Assembly: GCF_024138145.1 (NCBI RefSeq)
Contig: NZ_CP099997.1
Location: 2,046,001-2,110,000, forward strand
Direction of reading: 5' to 3'
Source: Natronosalvus halobius
GTDB taxonomy: Archaea > Halobacteriota > Halobacteria > Halobacteriales > Natrialbaceae
DNA: 64,000 bases
The translations under genes and the position numbers were made by a program. Positions 45,486 to 54,427 of this stretch are shown one piece after another (the stretch's first letter is position 1; each line of letters begins with the position of its first letter). Below the pieces are notes generated by a model. The model did not search any database. It worked only from the letters and a program-made list of their open reading frames with translations, and was not told where the DNA came from.

Positions 45486-47797
45486 GCACGCGAACCGTTC
45501 CGAACTCGATCGCCACGTCGCTCGAGGGATCGACGACGACGCTCTTTCGAACCCTCGCGCTGGCGGGCGTGCTCGTCCTCCTCGCGGCCATCGTCTTCAC
45601 GCTGAGTGAGATCACGCGAACCGTCGGCGGCACGCAGTCGCTGTACCTCCTCGTGCTCACGATGGTGATCGCAGCGACGATTCTCGCCCACGCGATCCGA
45701 CCGCGGACGGCTCTCGCAATCGGCCTGGGCGCGACGGCGATTGGCTTCCTGTACTACCTCGAGGCCGCTGGCTACAATCCGGGAGCCGCAGCCGCTCAGG
45801 CCGACAAGTTCATCTCGGACACGATCACGCTCGCGACCGGAATGCCACTGATTCAGATGCTCGAGGCGGGCATCTGGACGCTGGGTTTTGCGCCCGCGCC
45901 GGTCTTTCTCACGTGGTACCTCGCGATGCGCGAGCGGTACGTCCTGAGCGTCGTTCCTGGTGGAGTAGCTCTCCTGTTTCTCGTATTGACGACGGACGCT
46001 GGCATCGGCGTGACTCTCGTGGGCGTCGTCGGCGGCATCGCCGCGGTCGGGTTCGGCGAACTCGACCGACACGAGGGGTCGATCGCTCAGGCCGACGTCC
46101 TGGCGATCATGTTCGCGATCATCGTCTTCCTCTCGATGACCATTACGTTCGTCCCCGGCGGGGCCGCCAGCCCCACGTTCTTGCTCGAGAGCGAGCCGGG
46201 CACGCTCGACGGCGCCGTCGACAGCGACCCCGATCGGTCGACAATTACCGGCAGCGTCGACCTCTCGCCGGAGGTTCACTTCACCGTCGTGACGGAGGAG
46301 CCGTCTTACTGGCGAACGGGGGTGTACGACCGCTACACGGGTGATTCGTGGGTCAGGAGCGGCCCGGACGCACCCTACGACGACGTCGGCCTTCCCGAAC
46401 CGGACGGGGAGTACGAGACGGCCAAACACACGATTACCATCGAGCGCCAGTTCGGGGTGATGCCGGTCGCCACTAATCCGACCGCACTCGATGGCGACGT
46501 GACGGCACACACGCGCGTGTCCGACCACGGCCAGCCGATGCCCGACGGTCCGCTCATCGCCGGCGACACGTACAACGTCGAGAGCGCGGTCCTCGAGGCC
46601 GACCCCACTACCCTCAACGAGGCCGGGACGGAGTATCCCGAGCCGATCACGGAGTACTACCTCCAGATGCCCGAGAGTCGTTCGGACGAGTTCGCCGCGC
46701 GAACCGACGAGATCATCGCCGAATCCGACGCGGAGACGCCCTACGAGAAGGCCGCCGCTATCGAACGGTACTTCCAGGACGGCTACGACTACACCCTCGA
46801 GGTCGACCGGCCCGGTGGCAACGCCGCCGAGGAATTCCTGCTCGAGATGGACGAGGGCTACTGCGTCTACTTCGCGACGACGATGACCCAGATGCTGCGC
46901 TCGGAGGGAATCCCCGCCAGGTACGCCACCGGCTACACCACGGGCCAGCAAGTCGACGACAACGAGTACGTCGTCCGTGGTCTCGATGCCCACGCCTGGG
47001 TCGAGGTCTACTTCCCCGACCAGGGCTGGGTCGTCTTCGAGCCGACGCCCTCCTCGTCCCGGGACGCCACTCACCAGGAGCGACTCGAGCAGGCCCGCGA
47101 GGACAACGAATCAGGCGTCGACACGGACCAGAGCGAGGACGTTCCCGTCGACGGTCCGGAAGAGAACGAGTCGGTGCCCGACGTCGATGGCGACATCGAC
47201 GATTTGCTCGATCCGAACGACACCAGCGACGACCCGTCGGGGAACGAGACGAACGACACCAACGACACCAACGATACCCCCGGCGGACCAGGCGGGCCCC
47301 AGGATCCGCTCCAGCCCGGCAACCCGTCTGAAGACGGCACGGGCGGCACCGGCGGCGTCGATTCGACCGACGAGGACGAGGAGGACCTGATCCCGTTCGC
47401 GCCCGGCGACCTCCTCGTCGGCGTCGCACTCCTGATCGGTCTCGCCGCCGGGGGCCATCGAGCGGGAGTCGGCTCGCTCGTGAGCCGCGAAGTCAGCCGC
47501 TACTGGCACGGCTTCCGCAGCGATCCCACCGAGGACACCGTCCGGGCCTACGAGCGTCTCGAACTCGTCCTCGCGCGTCGCTTCCGGCCCCGCAAACGCG
47601 GGGAATCGCGACGCCAGTACGTCGATTCGCTCGAGCGGGTCGGCCTGACAGACCCGCGTGCGAGACGCGTGTTGGAGTGTTACGAGCGGGCTCACTACGG
47701 CGGTGGGGTCGACGAAGCCACGGCCGACGAGGCCGTCTCGCTGGTCACGGCACTCGCCCGCGAACGGGCGCCGCTCGTCGGTCGGCTGTGGCGCTAG
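45482..47797 (+). CDS. Membrane transglutaminase-like protein (TgpA family)
   Basis: A 771-aa protein. It has about six N-terminal helices to residue ~230, then an extracellular region with the transglutaminase core: cysteine in MDEGYCVYFATTMTQML, histidine in GLDAHAWVEVYFPDQGWV, and the following aspartate. An Asp/Asn linker and a second membrane helix (LLVGVALLIGLAAGG) are followed by a C-terminal DUF4129-like domain (DTVRAYERLELVLARRFRPR). It completes the MoxR-DUF58-transglutaminase set, in which the enzyme may process or crosslink surface proteins. Confidence 0.93.
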   Translation: MSTRTVPNSIATSLEGSTTTLFRTLALAGVLVLLAAIVFTLSEITRTVGGTQSLYLLVLTMVIAATILAHAIRPRTALAIGLGATAIGFLYYLEAAGYNPGAAAAQADKFISDTITLATGMPLIQMLEAGIWTLGFAPAPVFLTWYLAMRERYVLSVVPGGVALLFLVLTTDAGIGVTLVGVVGGIAAVGFGELDRHEGSIAQADVLAIMFAIIVFLSMTITFVPGGAASPTFLLESEPGTLDGAVDSDPDRSTITGSVDLSPEVHFTVVTEEPSYWRTGVYDRYTGDSWVRSGPDAPYDDVGLPEPDGEYETAKHTITIERQFGVMPVATNPTALDGDVTAHTRVSDHGQPMPDGPLIAGDTYNVESAVLEADPTTLNEAGTEYPEPITEYYLQMPESRSDEFAARTDEIIAESDAETPYEKAAAIERYFQDGYDYTLEVDRPGGNAAEEFLLEMDEGYCVYFATTMTQMLRSEGIPARYATGYTTGQQVDDNEYVVRGLDAHAWVEVYFPDQGWVVFEPTPSSSRDATHQERLEQAREDNESGVDTDQSEDVPVDGPEENESVPDVDGDIDDLLDPNDTSDDPSGNETNDTNDTNDTPGGPGGPQDPLQPGNPSEDGTGGTGGVDSTDEDEEDLIPFAPGDLLVGVALLIGLAAGGHRAGVGSLVSREVSRYWHGFRSDPTEDTVRAYERLELVLARRFRPRKRGESRRQYVDSLERVGLTDPRARRVLECYERAHYGGGVDEATADEAVSLVTALARERAPLVGRLWR

Positions 47798-47901
47798 TGG
47801 CGTTCCAGGCCCGAACTGATGGGTGAAACCGATAGCGTTCGTCCGGCTTTACTCGTCAGTCGACGCCTGGAAGGGTAATGGATGGTCGAGCCTGGAGAAG
47901 A

Positions 47902-48029
47902 GACGAACCGACACCTCGTATCTGAAGTGATGAGACGAACCGTTATCTCGTATCCGAAGTGATGAGACGAACCGTTATCTCGTATCCGAAGTGATGAGAC
48001 GGATCGATACCTCGTATTCAGTTCGTCCC
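47902..48029. repeat. 32-bp tandem repeat, 3-4 units
   Basis: Units of GACGAACCGTTATCTCGTATCCGAAGTGATGA start at 47902, 47934 and 47966. The second and third are identical, the first differs at a few positions, and a fourth decayed unit begins at 47998. It occupies most of the 278-bp gap after the transglutaminase gene. There are no spacers, so this is not a CRISPR array. Confidence 0.92.
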
Positions 48030-48075
48030 ATCCATCCGATCGATCAACGCCTCCTGGAACACTCGTTCGTCGTGA

Positions 48076-48234
48076 TTACCAGAGCTGAACCCGCGGCATC
48101 CCACACTCTTCACAACAGACCGCGCTGTTGCCCTTGTACTCGGTTCGAACGAGCGAGCCAGCCCGACAGGACGGACAGGGTTCTCCCTCGAGAGCGACCA
48201 GTAACTGCCGCCCGTCGTCGATGCGTGTTGCCAT
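48076..48234 (-). CDS. HVO_A0556-type zinc-finger mini-protein
   Basis: A 52-aa protein with EGEPCPSCRAGSLVRTEY and AVCCEECGMPRVQLW, that is two CxxC knuckles and the family's characteristic MPRVQLW-like end. Haloarchaeal proteins of this type are named after HVO_A0556. It is convergent with nothing, and lies just upstream of the MBL gene on the opposite strand. Confidence 0.88.
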   Translation of the reverse strand: MATRIDDGRQLLVALEGEPCPSCRAGSLVRTEYKGNSAVCCEECGMPRVQLW

Positions 48235-48345
48235 AACGTGGGGGTCGCCTCCGCCGAGAGAAACGATTGGGCTTGCCAGTGCAGTCTCCTCACCGCCCCG
48301 CCGTGGATCAAAACAGGGTAACCCCTCGAGTCCAAACCTCAGCCG

Positions 48346-49389
48346 ATGACGTTTCATCGGATTTCCCTCGGGAACACCGTCTTCGAGGGAGCCAACAACG
48401 CGTATCTGTTCGACGGCGAGGCGACCGTCCTGCTCGATACGGGCGTCGCCGTCCTGGACACCCGGGCCGAACTCGAGACGGGGCTTCGCGAGCAGGCGGT
48501 CGAGTTCACGGATCTCGACGCAATCGTCCTCACTCACTATCACGCCGACCACGCCGGACTCGCCGGCGAGATTCAGGCCGAAAGCGGGGCGACCGTCCAC
48601 GCTCACGCCGCCGACGCACCGCTGATCGCCCACGACCAGGACGCCTGGACCGACCTCGAAACCCGCCAGCGACGACTGTTTGCGGACTGGGGTATGCCGA
48701 GTGACGCGCGCGAGGAACTCCTCGAATTTCTCGATACCGGCGAGGGGATGGGGATCTACGGCGAATCCGTCGACGTGACACCGTTCGAGGACGGTGACCA
48801 CCTCTCGTTCGGCGACCTGGCGCTCGAGGTTCGCCACGCGCCTGGACACACGGCCGGCCTGAGCTGTTTCGTCCCCGCCGACGCACCCGACGAGGTCTAC
48901 ACCGGCGACGCCCTCCTCCCCGAGTACACCCCGAACGTCGGCGGCGCGGACGTCCGCCTCGAGGGAGCACTCTCGGCGTACGTGGAGACGCTCGAGGCGC
49001 TGATCGAGGCCGACTACTCGTGCGCCTGGCCAGGTCACCGCGATCCGATCGACGACCCCGCAGGACGTGCTCGCTACATCCTGACTCACCACGAAGAACG
49101 CGCCTACCGGGTCGCGAACGTGCTGGCCGACACCGGTCCCGCTGACGCCTGGACGATCAGCGCCCGTCTCTTCGGCGACCTCACCGACATCCACATCCTC
49201 CACGGACCCGGCGAGGCGTACGCCCACCTCGAGCACTTGCGTGAACACGGCGCCGTAACTGCCGACCGCGAGACGGGCGGGGCTGACAGCGATGCCGCGA
49301 GCATCCACTACCGACTCACCGACGACGGGCGAGCCCAACTCGAATCCCCGACCGACGACCGCTGGCCCCTCTCGGACGCCGTCCGCTGA
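48346..49389 (+). CDS. Metallo-beta-lactamase-fold hydrolase with C-terminal winged-helix
   Basis: A 347-aa protein. The metal ligands are LTHYHADHAG (HxHxDH), APGHTAG, YTGDALLP and CAWPGHRDP. A helical C-terminus of ~110 residues (TIARLFGDLTDIHILHG-like and AYAHLEHLREHGAV) resembles the winged-helix extension of glyoxalase-II-like enzymes (LACTB2 type). Its substrate is uncertain. The start is ATG 48346. Confidence 0.92.
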   Translation: MTFHRISLGNTVFEGANNAYLFDGEATVLLDTGVAVLDTRAELETGLREQAVEFTDLDAIVLTHYHADHAGLAGEIQAESGATVHAHAADAPLIAHDQDAWTDLETRQRRLFADWGMPSDAREELLEFLDTGEGMGIYGESVDVTPFEDGDHLSFGDLALEVRHAPGHTAGLSCFVPADAPDEVYTGDALLPEYTPNVGGADVRLEGALSAYVETLEALIEADYSCAWPGHRDPIDDPAGRARYILTHHEERAYRVANVLADTGPADAWTISARLFGDLTDIHILHGPGEAYAHLEHLREHGAVTADRETGGADSDAASIHYRLTDDGRAQLESPTDDRWPLSDAVR

Positions 49390-49538
49390 TCTCACATCTC
49401 GCCCCGTCCTGGACGAGCCGCTCGACGCGTGACTGTGTTCGAACTGGTCGCGTCAGTCCTCGGTGTAGATTAGTACGGGCCGGCCAGAGCCGTCGCTCAC
49501 CGGTTAGCGCTCGATAAAATGAAAGTCAGTGGCGTCCC

Positions 49539-49706
49539 TTACAGGTCGCGGGGCTGGACCGTCTTCCGGTCGTTGTCTTCGGCACGTCGGGCAGCATCCT
49601 CGAGCAGCTCGGACACTTCCTCGTCGAGTGCTTCGTAGAAGTCCGAAGCGACGTTTTTGTCATCGAGTGCTTCCTTTACGGCGGCTTTGACGATAAGGTC
49701 TGCCAT
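49539..49706 (-). CDS. DUF1931 histone-fold-like protein
   Basis: A 55-aa protein MADLIVKAAVKEALDDKN... ending DRKTVQPRDL. DUF1931 proteins have a histone-type fold and are abundant in haloarchaea, though their role (DNA compaction or another) is unsettled. The start is set by the short MADLIVKAAVKE N-terminus; a TATA box is centred 30 nt upstream. Confidence 0.92.
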   Translation of the reverse strand: MADLIVKAAVKEALDDKNVASDFYEALDEEVSELLEDAARRAEDNDRKTVQPRDL

Positions 49707-50264
49707 ACAGAATACCCGTTCCCGTTTCCCTACTATAAAGGTTCTGTTTGTGAGCGGCGAATTCGGGCTCGAGCGGCCCGATAGAGCGTCTTTACGCACA
49801 CTACCCACCAGAAAGTATATGTCGAATGAAGTTCCGGGGACCGTCGGACCCCCTCGAATCGGCCCAAACTGCCCTCGAACGCGCTCGCGCGCGCTCTCGA
49901 GACGGCCTACCGCCATCCCGGCTGAAGAACGGCGGCCCCGTTCACGGCGTTCGTGGATGTTGGACGACCTCACTGTGGAGGACGACCTCACCGTGGAGGA
50001 CGACTGCACCGATGGGACCATTCGATCGCGATGGACGTTTCATCTCGTATAACCGCCTGATCTGGTCAGCGATATCACTGAGACGGTTCCGATTCGAACG
50101 ACCGACGAACCGCTCGTAGTACGGGACAGTGGCTATCAGGACTGGGAGAGACTGGCCGAAGGAGAAACTCACTCGTACACGAAGTACCAACGTGAGAAGA
50201 GCCTAGGCCGGGACATATACGAAAGGTTCAATGTCCCACTTATTAAAGATACCCCAATCAACAC
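49707..50264. other. Gap before the integrase, no supported gene
   Basis: Contains the DUF1931 promoter and a GAAAGTATATG segment at 49811. There is an 18-bp repeat of the type CTCACCGTGGAGGACGAC near 49970-50005. A plus-strand reading frame from 50053 encodes sequence that looks protein-like (LVVRDSGYQDWERLAEGETH) and may be the 3-prime remnant of a lost gene. The integrase promoter is near 50240. No tRNA is seen here. Confidence 0.4.
49734..49739 (-). promoter_or_regulatory. TATA box of the DUF1931 gene
   Basis: TATAAA on the plus strand (TTTATA on the minus strand), ~30 nt before ATG 49706, implying a very short leader. Confidence 0.55.
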
Positions 50265-51509
50265 ATGCCGGACATCCGAAAGCAGATCACGAACTTGCAC
50301 GAAAGGATCCAGGAATCTAATGACATCAGTGAGAAAGATAAGGAACTTCTCATTGCGTTCAGCGACGAACTCGACCTCCTCAAATCCAAATATTCTGACC
50401 ATCGTCACAACAAACTCCTCCGCCACTGCACCATCATGGCTGAAGAAGCCGGGGAGCTTACCGCGGCACTCGAGGACGAAGACGCCGCGAAAGATATCGT
50501 CCGCTGGATCAACCGGACGTACGACAACGAGTACACGAATCACGACTACCGAACGGCCCTTCGCGTCTTCGGCAAACGCGTCACCGAAGGCGGAGACTAT
50601 CCATCGAGTATCGAGTGGGTTCCGTCCGGGACCTCGAGCAGCCACGATCCTGTTCCCGACCCGGCAGACATGCTCGAGTGGGAAGCAGATATCATACCGA
50701 TGGTTGACGCAGCGAGAAACTCCCGAGATGCCGCACTCATCACCGTCGCCTTCGACGCGGGGCCTCGAGCGGACGAGCTTCGTAATCTCTCGGTCGGCGA
50801 CGTGAGTGATGGCGAACACGGACTCCGGATCTGGGTCGACGGGAAGACCGGACAGCGCTCGGTCGATCTCATACCCAGTGTACCGTATCTCAAGCGTTGG
50901 CTTAGTGACCATCCAGCACCGGAAGATAGTACAGCGCCACTCTGGTCGAAGCTGAACACCGCTGATGGAATCAGCTATCGGCAGTTCCTGAACTGTTTCA
51001 AAGACGCCGCTAAACGAGCCGGCGTCACCAAATCGGTCACCCCGACCAATTTCAGAAAGTCCAACGCGACCTACCTCGCGCGCAAAAGCATGAATCAGGC
51101 GTTCATCGAGGATCGCCAAGGACGAAAGCGTGGGAGCGACGCCACTGCTCACTACGTCGCTCGCTTCGGAACCGATAGCGAAGCCGAGTACGCCCGACTC
51201 CACGGTCTCGAGGTCGACGAAGAGGAACCCGAGCCGATCGGCCCAGTCGAATGTCCTCGGTGTACCAAGGAAAACCCCCCTCACGAGAGTAAGTGTGTCT
51301 GGTGTGGCCAGGTGCTCGAGTACGATGCGGTCGATTCGATCGAAGAGGCACAACGAGACGTCCGGGACGTTGTCCTCCGTCTTGCTAGTGATGACCCCGA
51401 AATCCTCACTGACTTCCAACGGAACCGTGAGTTGATGGATCTCTTCGAAAGTGATCCCGATCTCTACGAAGAAGCACAGGAGTTCGTCGAGAGTCTGCCC
51501 GACGAATAA
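50265..51509 (+). CDS. Tyrosine recombinase with C-terminal zinc ribbon
   Basis: A 414-aa integrase-family recombinase. An N-terminal SAM-like domain (residues 1-~120) precedes the catalytic domain. Arginine I lies in DAGPRADELRNL, lysine in VDGKTGQRS, arginine II in TPTNFRKSNATY, and the tyrosine in ATAHYVARF. The usual histidine of the HxxR motif is not present (TPTNFRKS instead of HxxFRHS), an unusual change. The last ~90 residues contain a zinc ribbon (VECPRCTKE and CVWCGQVLE) and an acidic tail, the layout of haloarchaeal mobile-element integrases. TTATTAAA ~25 nt upstream gives a leaderless start. Confidence 0.9.
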   Translation: MPDIRKQITNLHERIQESNDISEKDKELLIAFSDELDLLKSKYSDHRHNKLLRHCTIMAEEAGELTAALEDEDAAKDIVRWINRTYDNEYTNHDYRTALRVFGKRVTEGGDYPSSIEWVPSGTSSSHDPVPDPADMLEWEADIIPMVDAARNSRDAALITVAFDAGPRADELRNLSVGDVSDGEHGLRIWVDGKTGQRSVDLIPSVPYLKRWLSDHPAPEDSTAPLWSKLNTADGISYRQFLNCFKDAAKRAGVTKSVTPTNFRKSNATYLARKSMNQAFIEDRQGRKRGSDATAHYVARFGTDSEAEYARLHGLEVDEEEPEPIGPVECPRCTKENPPHESKCVWCGQVLEYDAVDSIEEAQRDVRDVVLRLASDDPEILTDFQRNRELMDLFESDPDLYEEAQEFVESLPDE

Positions 51510-51511
51510 CG

Positions 51512-51694
51512 TCATTCGAGGTCGCGCTTTATTCGGTCTAGTTCCGCTTGCACCCGATCGATGGTCTCGACGTTCCCGCTGTTCGCTAGAACCGTTAGTG
51601 CGTACGCGCGTGACTCGGAATCTCCGTACGCCAGGAGCCGGCTCAGGAGATCAGTATTCGATTCCGCATAGCGGCGGATTTCGGCGTTACTCAT
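51512..51694 (-). CDS. Small hypothetical protein convergent to the integrase
   Basis: A 60-aa helical protein (MSNAEIRRYAESNTDLLSRL, with VETIDRVQAELDRIKRDLE at the end), ending 2 nt from the integrase stop on the opposite strand. A strong Shine-Dalgarno (GGTGA) precedes ATG 51694, which decides the start against a longer reading frame to 51841. Many haloarchaeal integrases are followed by a small convergent gene, and this fits. Function unknown. Confidence 0.6.
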   Translation of the reverse strand: MSNAEIRRYAESNTDLLSRLLAYGDSESRAYALTVLANSGNVETIDRVQAELDRIKRDLE

Positions 51695-52221
51695 CGGATC
51701 ACCGCCGTGGTGGGTGGTGTAGTCAGTATGCGGTTCTGCAGTCCCTGAATGCGAGGTGTGTTCGTTGGCATTCTGTTGAGTCTGATTTTCGTATGGTGGT
51801 GTGTGGCTGATCTCGAGAGGGTAGAGAGTCTTGCCAGTCACTGACTGGTAGTGATACTCTCGGCCCGATCGAGCGGTCGGTATTGGTCAGAGCCAGAATG
51901 GCTCTGTTCAACCGTCTCCGTTCTATCTTCCTGCAACCCAGTGTTGCGGACTTGTACAGGTAGATCGACTCGGACAGACGTATTAAATTCTCACTTCTTG
52001 TGGAGGGTGTACTTTCCCCTCAAAAAGCGATAGACTGCATCGCCTAGTTGGTCAATTTGCATAATAATCCAATCCAGATATAATAGGGTGAATTAGCAAC
52101 TATTCAGATTGAATATTCGCGATCAAAATTGGTGCGCGCGAGGAATTGGTTCTGGCGAATGCTATCCAGTAAGTCCGAATAGGGGTTATCTAACAATATA
52201 TCTATCACAAGGAGTGACTAT
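51695..52221. other. AT-rich non-coding stretch in the acquired region
   Basis: About 530 nt in which GC content falls sharply after ~52010. No coding frame can be supported. The final 20 nt contain AAGGAG, the ribosome-binding site of the 52222 gene, about 7 nt before its ATG. Confidence 0.5.
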
Positions 52222-52671
52222 ATGAGCGAGGCTCGCCAACTCTTTTGGAAAGAACTCAACAATTCGATTAGACGAAGACCCAATACCCCACTTCGTGAAA
52301 CGACTCGAGCTGATTCAGAGAACGACAACTGGAGACCACAACGTCATTTGACGGATTCGGTTGGCTACAGTTTCAATCTCCCAATGCGAGACAATGAGAT
52401 CATGGTGTACCTCGTAGCCCGAAGAACACGGAATAGGGAAGCTATTTTTGAACATCTCAGTGAATACCAGGAAGAAATTGCGGGGGCATTCGAGGAACCG
52501 TTAGAATGGAGACCGTCTGATGGAATCTACAAGCTCATTCTCAGGCGGAAAGCCGATCTTGAAAATAGAAGAGATGAATGGGAGAATTACTGTGACTGGT
52601 TGATCGATCGGGCCGAAAGGCTCTATTTTGCTACTGGCCCCTACCTCGCCGGTTTCGATGCGAAGAAGTGA
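52222..52671 (+). CDS. DUF4268-like protein
   Basis: A 149-aa protein similar to the DUF4268 C-terminal domain. It has an N-terminal ARQLFWKELNNSI, a beta segment YSFNLPMRDNEIMVYLVARR, then EHLSEYQEEIAGAFEEPLEW and RRKADLENRRDEWENYCDWL. DUF4268 is usually the C-terminal half of larger proteins linked to restriction or phage-defence loci; here it stands alone, so it may be a truncated remnant or a stand-alone form. The AAGGAG site upstream decides the ATG. Confidence 0.72.
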   Translation: MSEARQLFWKELNNSIRRRPNTPLRETTRADSENDNWRPQRHLTDSVGYSFNLPMRDNEIMVYLVARRTRNREAIFEHLSEYQEEIAGAFEEPLEWRPSDGIYKLILRRKADLENRRDEWENYCDWLIDRAERLYFATGPYLAGFDAKK

Positions 52672-52895
52672 GTGTTGCTAAAATTACCAACTCCACCAAC
52701 TTCACCAACTCCTCGTAATGGTCAACGGATGGTTTGCAATCGGGCAGCATCGAACTCTATGCCAGGATGGAATGATCTCCCTGGCCCCAATGTTATTCGA
52801 CCTCGTACTGGGATCCGTTAAATCGCGAAAAGACGCATCTGAGTCGCCTGAGGTGCATGAAATTACAGTCTAATGGGGGAGAGTCAAGTGATGAT

Positions 52896-53330
52896 AGCCG
52901 ACTAGCGGTAGTCGGGATTCTTCGATCACATTACCGTTCTCCCAGTTCGAAGGTTGAATGGTCGTTGAGAAGGGCCATATTGACTTTACAACCCGACTAG
53001 GAGGAGTCGGGTCTGGAGTTAGCGTTCTATCGCGAAAACAGACACCTCAGTCGATCGAAATAGTCGTATTCGAATTTACGACGACGACAACAAAAATCTC
53101 CCGGCTCGACACGAGTCTAAGTACCGATCTTATCGACTATATCGACTCGGGTAACGAGATGTACTCCCTCGGAGACGTTATGGTGTAATCTAGCGGGAGC
53201 AATATCGACTACAGGTAGTCGGGTTCTGAGTTCCCCGCTTTATCGCGAAAACCAGTATTTCGGTCGGTCCAAATAGCCATATTCGGATCTACGAGGATCC
53301 CAAGAAATAGCCATTATGTGCCCCGGTACG
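52896..53330 (+). repeat. Decayed tandem copies of a hairpin-plus-leader unit
   Basis: Three similar hairpins lie in a row: CCGACTA/TAGTCGG at 52898-52915, ACCCGACT/AGTCGGGT at 52991-53012 and CGACTAC/GTAGTCG at 53206-53221. The second and third are each followed by ATCGCGAAAAC, then TATTCGAATTTACG or TATTCGGATCTACG, and then the start of a short reading frame. A further ATCGCGAAAA at ~52829 hints at an older copy. The second and third copies are ~215-220 bp apart. The first is truncated at ~94 bp. Confidence 0.7.
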
Positions 53331-53342
53331 TTACCGATTCTA

Positions 53343-53573
53343 ATGACCGACCTCGTCTACTACCATCATCCCGACGACGAGTAATATTCACTCGCGTACG
53401 TGACGCTCGACCGCGACGAGATCGACCCCGACGATGGGAAGGTCGAAAGCTACCAACTCGAGGAAACGGTGCATGTCCTCTACACTAACTCCGGGGCGAG
53501 TGGGACAGTCAACGATCCTACCGGAATAGTTCTAAGACCACCCTCTACCCTATACTATCGCCGTGTTGGTTAG
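53343..53573 (+). pseudogene. Broken small gene, in-frame stop at codon 14
   Basis: Starting at ATG 53343, the frame reads MTDLVYYHHPDDE, then TAA at 53382-53384, then YSLAYVTLDRDEIDPDDGKV and onward to TAG at 53571. The downstream part uses GC-rich haloarchaeal codons and acidic residues, so it was once coding. The remnant at ~53123 (TDLIDYIDSGNEMYSLGDVM) matches its start, residue for residue at about half of positions, so the gene was duplicated. The end overlaps the convergent nuclease-like gene by 4 nt. Confidence 0.7.
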
Positions 53574-54427
53574 GCGGGGTTCAGCATCCGATCAAGCATC
53601 TTTCGCCCGTGGCTTTTGTCGGAGTAGAGGGTATCGAAAACCTCTTCGACAGCGATGTAATCTATGCTGTCCTTAGTTTTCGGTTCGTATTCAGCAGGTC
53701 CAAATAACACCAACCGAGCGTTCTCATCAGCGTAATTCCGTAGCCTTTGGATCTTCGATTCCAGTTTATTCGTATCTGACTCTTGGGTTACTTGAGCAAG
53801 AATACGTTCGCTCGCTGTACCGCCGACAATATCCACGTCACGGAGGGTTCGACCGACGGGAAGCGTCGGGAAATACCCCTCAAATTGCACCCGTAGGAAT
53901 TCGTTGCAGGCAACCTCTAACTGCTCAGAGGAAAGTGATCCGACTTCTGCTGGGAGTTGTCCCTCTCGGACTACGGCCCGTACCTGGTCTTCTGCAGCCT
54001 TCCACCGGCAGAGAGAGTGACCTTGTGGGCGCACTGCAGAAAGAACAGGATGGTCTTTAAACGATACAACGTGTATCATCTCATCATCCATCGAGAGGGT
54101 TTTGAATATGCTATCGCCAACGTCTTCCCCAACTGGCTTTGAACCCGGAGGAACGACACCGATCAACATCTCATCTGAGTGAATATCGTAGTCGTTGCCG
54201 TAGTAAGCAGCTATAATAACACCTCTTTCACCGAAATCGTTTAACCGCTGAATTTCACTTTGAGCGGTCGAGTTGTCATAATCCGAGGGGTCGGTACTGT
54301 ATTTTTCACCCCAATGCAAGCCTACCTTCCGTTGGTTCCATAACTTTCTAACGTCCTCTTCAGGTCTTGTTCCGCTAAATTTGTGCCTGAAAAACGCAAC
54401 GTTCAGGTCAGCAATATTGTAACTCAT
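53570..54427 (-). CDS. Hypothetical protein with a PD-(D/E)XK-like core
   Basis: A 285-aa protein I do not recognise as a named family. The N-terminal third has a pattern (KLWNQRKVGLHWG near residue 29) reminiscent of PUA/EVE-like modules. Residues ~165-232 look like a restriction-nuclease core: a helix SSEQLEVACNEFLR, then RDVDIVGG (D197, D199), then a strand RILAQVTQ in which a lysine would be expected, then LRNYADENARLVLFGP. The catalytic lysine is absent (T/Q instead), so it may be inactive or non-canonical. AT-richer codon use suggests recent acquisition. Confidence 0.65.
   Translation of the reverse strand: MSYNIADLNVAFFRHKFSGTRPEEDVRKLWNQRKVGLHWGEKYSTDPSDYDNSTAQSEIQRLNDFGERGVIIAAYYGNDYDIHSDEMLIGVVPPGSKPVGEDVGDSIFKTLSMDDEMIHVVSFKDHPVLSAVRPQGHSLCRWKAAEDQVRAVVREGQLPAEVGSLSSEQLEVACNEFLRVQFEGYFPTLPVGRTLRDVDIVGGTASERILAQVTQESDTNKLESKIQRLRNYADENARLVLFGPAEYEPKTKDSIDYIAVEEVFDTLYSDKSHGRKMLDRMLNPA

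Noticed and set aside
47902-48029. Tandem repeats considered as a CRISPR array
   Set aside because: Units are contiguous with no spacers, and no cas gene is nearby.
49942-50190. Minus-strand frame in the gap before the integrase
   Set aside because: No ribosome-binding site, no recognisable motif, and it partly encodes a repeat.
49390-50264. tRNA gene as integrase target
   Set aside because: No T-loop GGTTC-A-A-ATCC-type sequence with pairing acceptor arms could be found by eye.
52958-53188. 76-aa frame treated as a gene
   Set aside because: Its N-terminal part is repeat sequence and only the last ~21 residues resemble the pseudogene start; it is described as a decayed copy instead.
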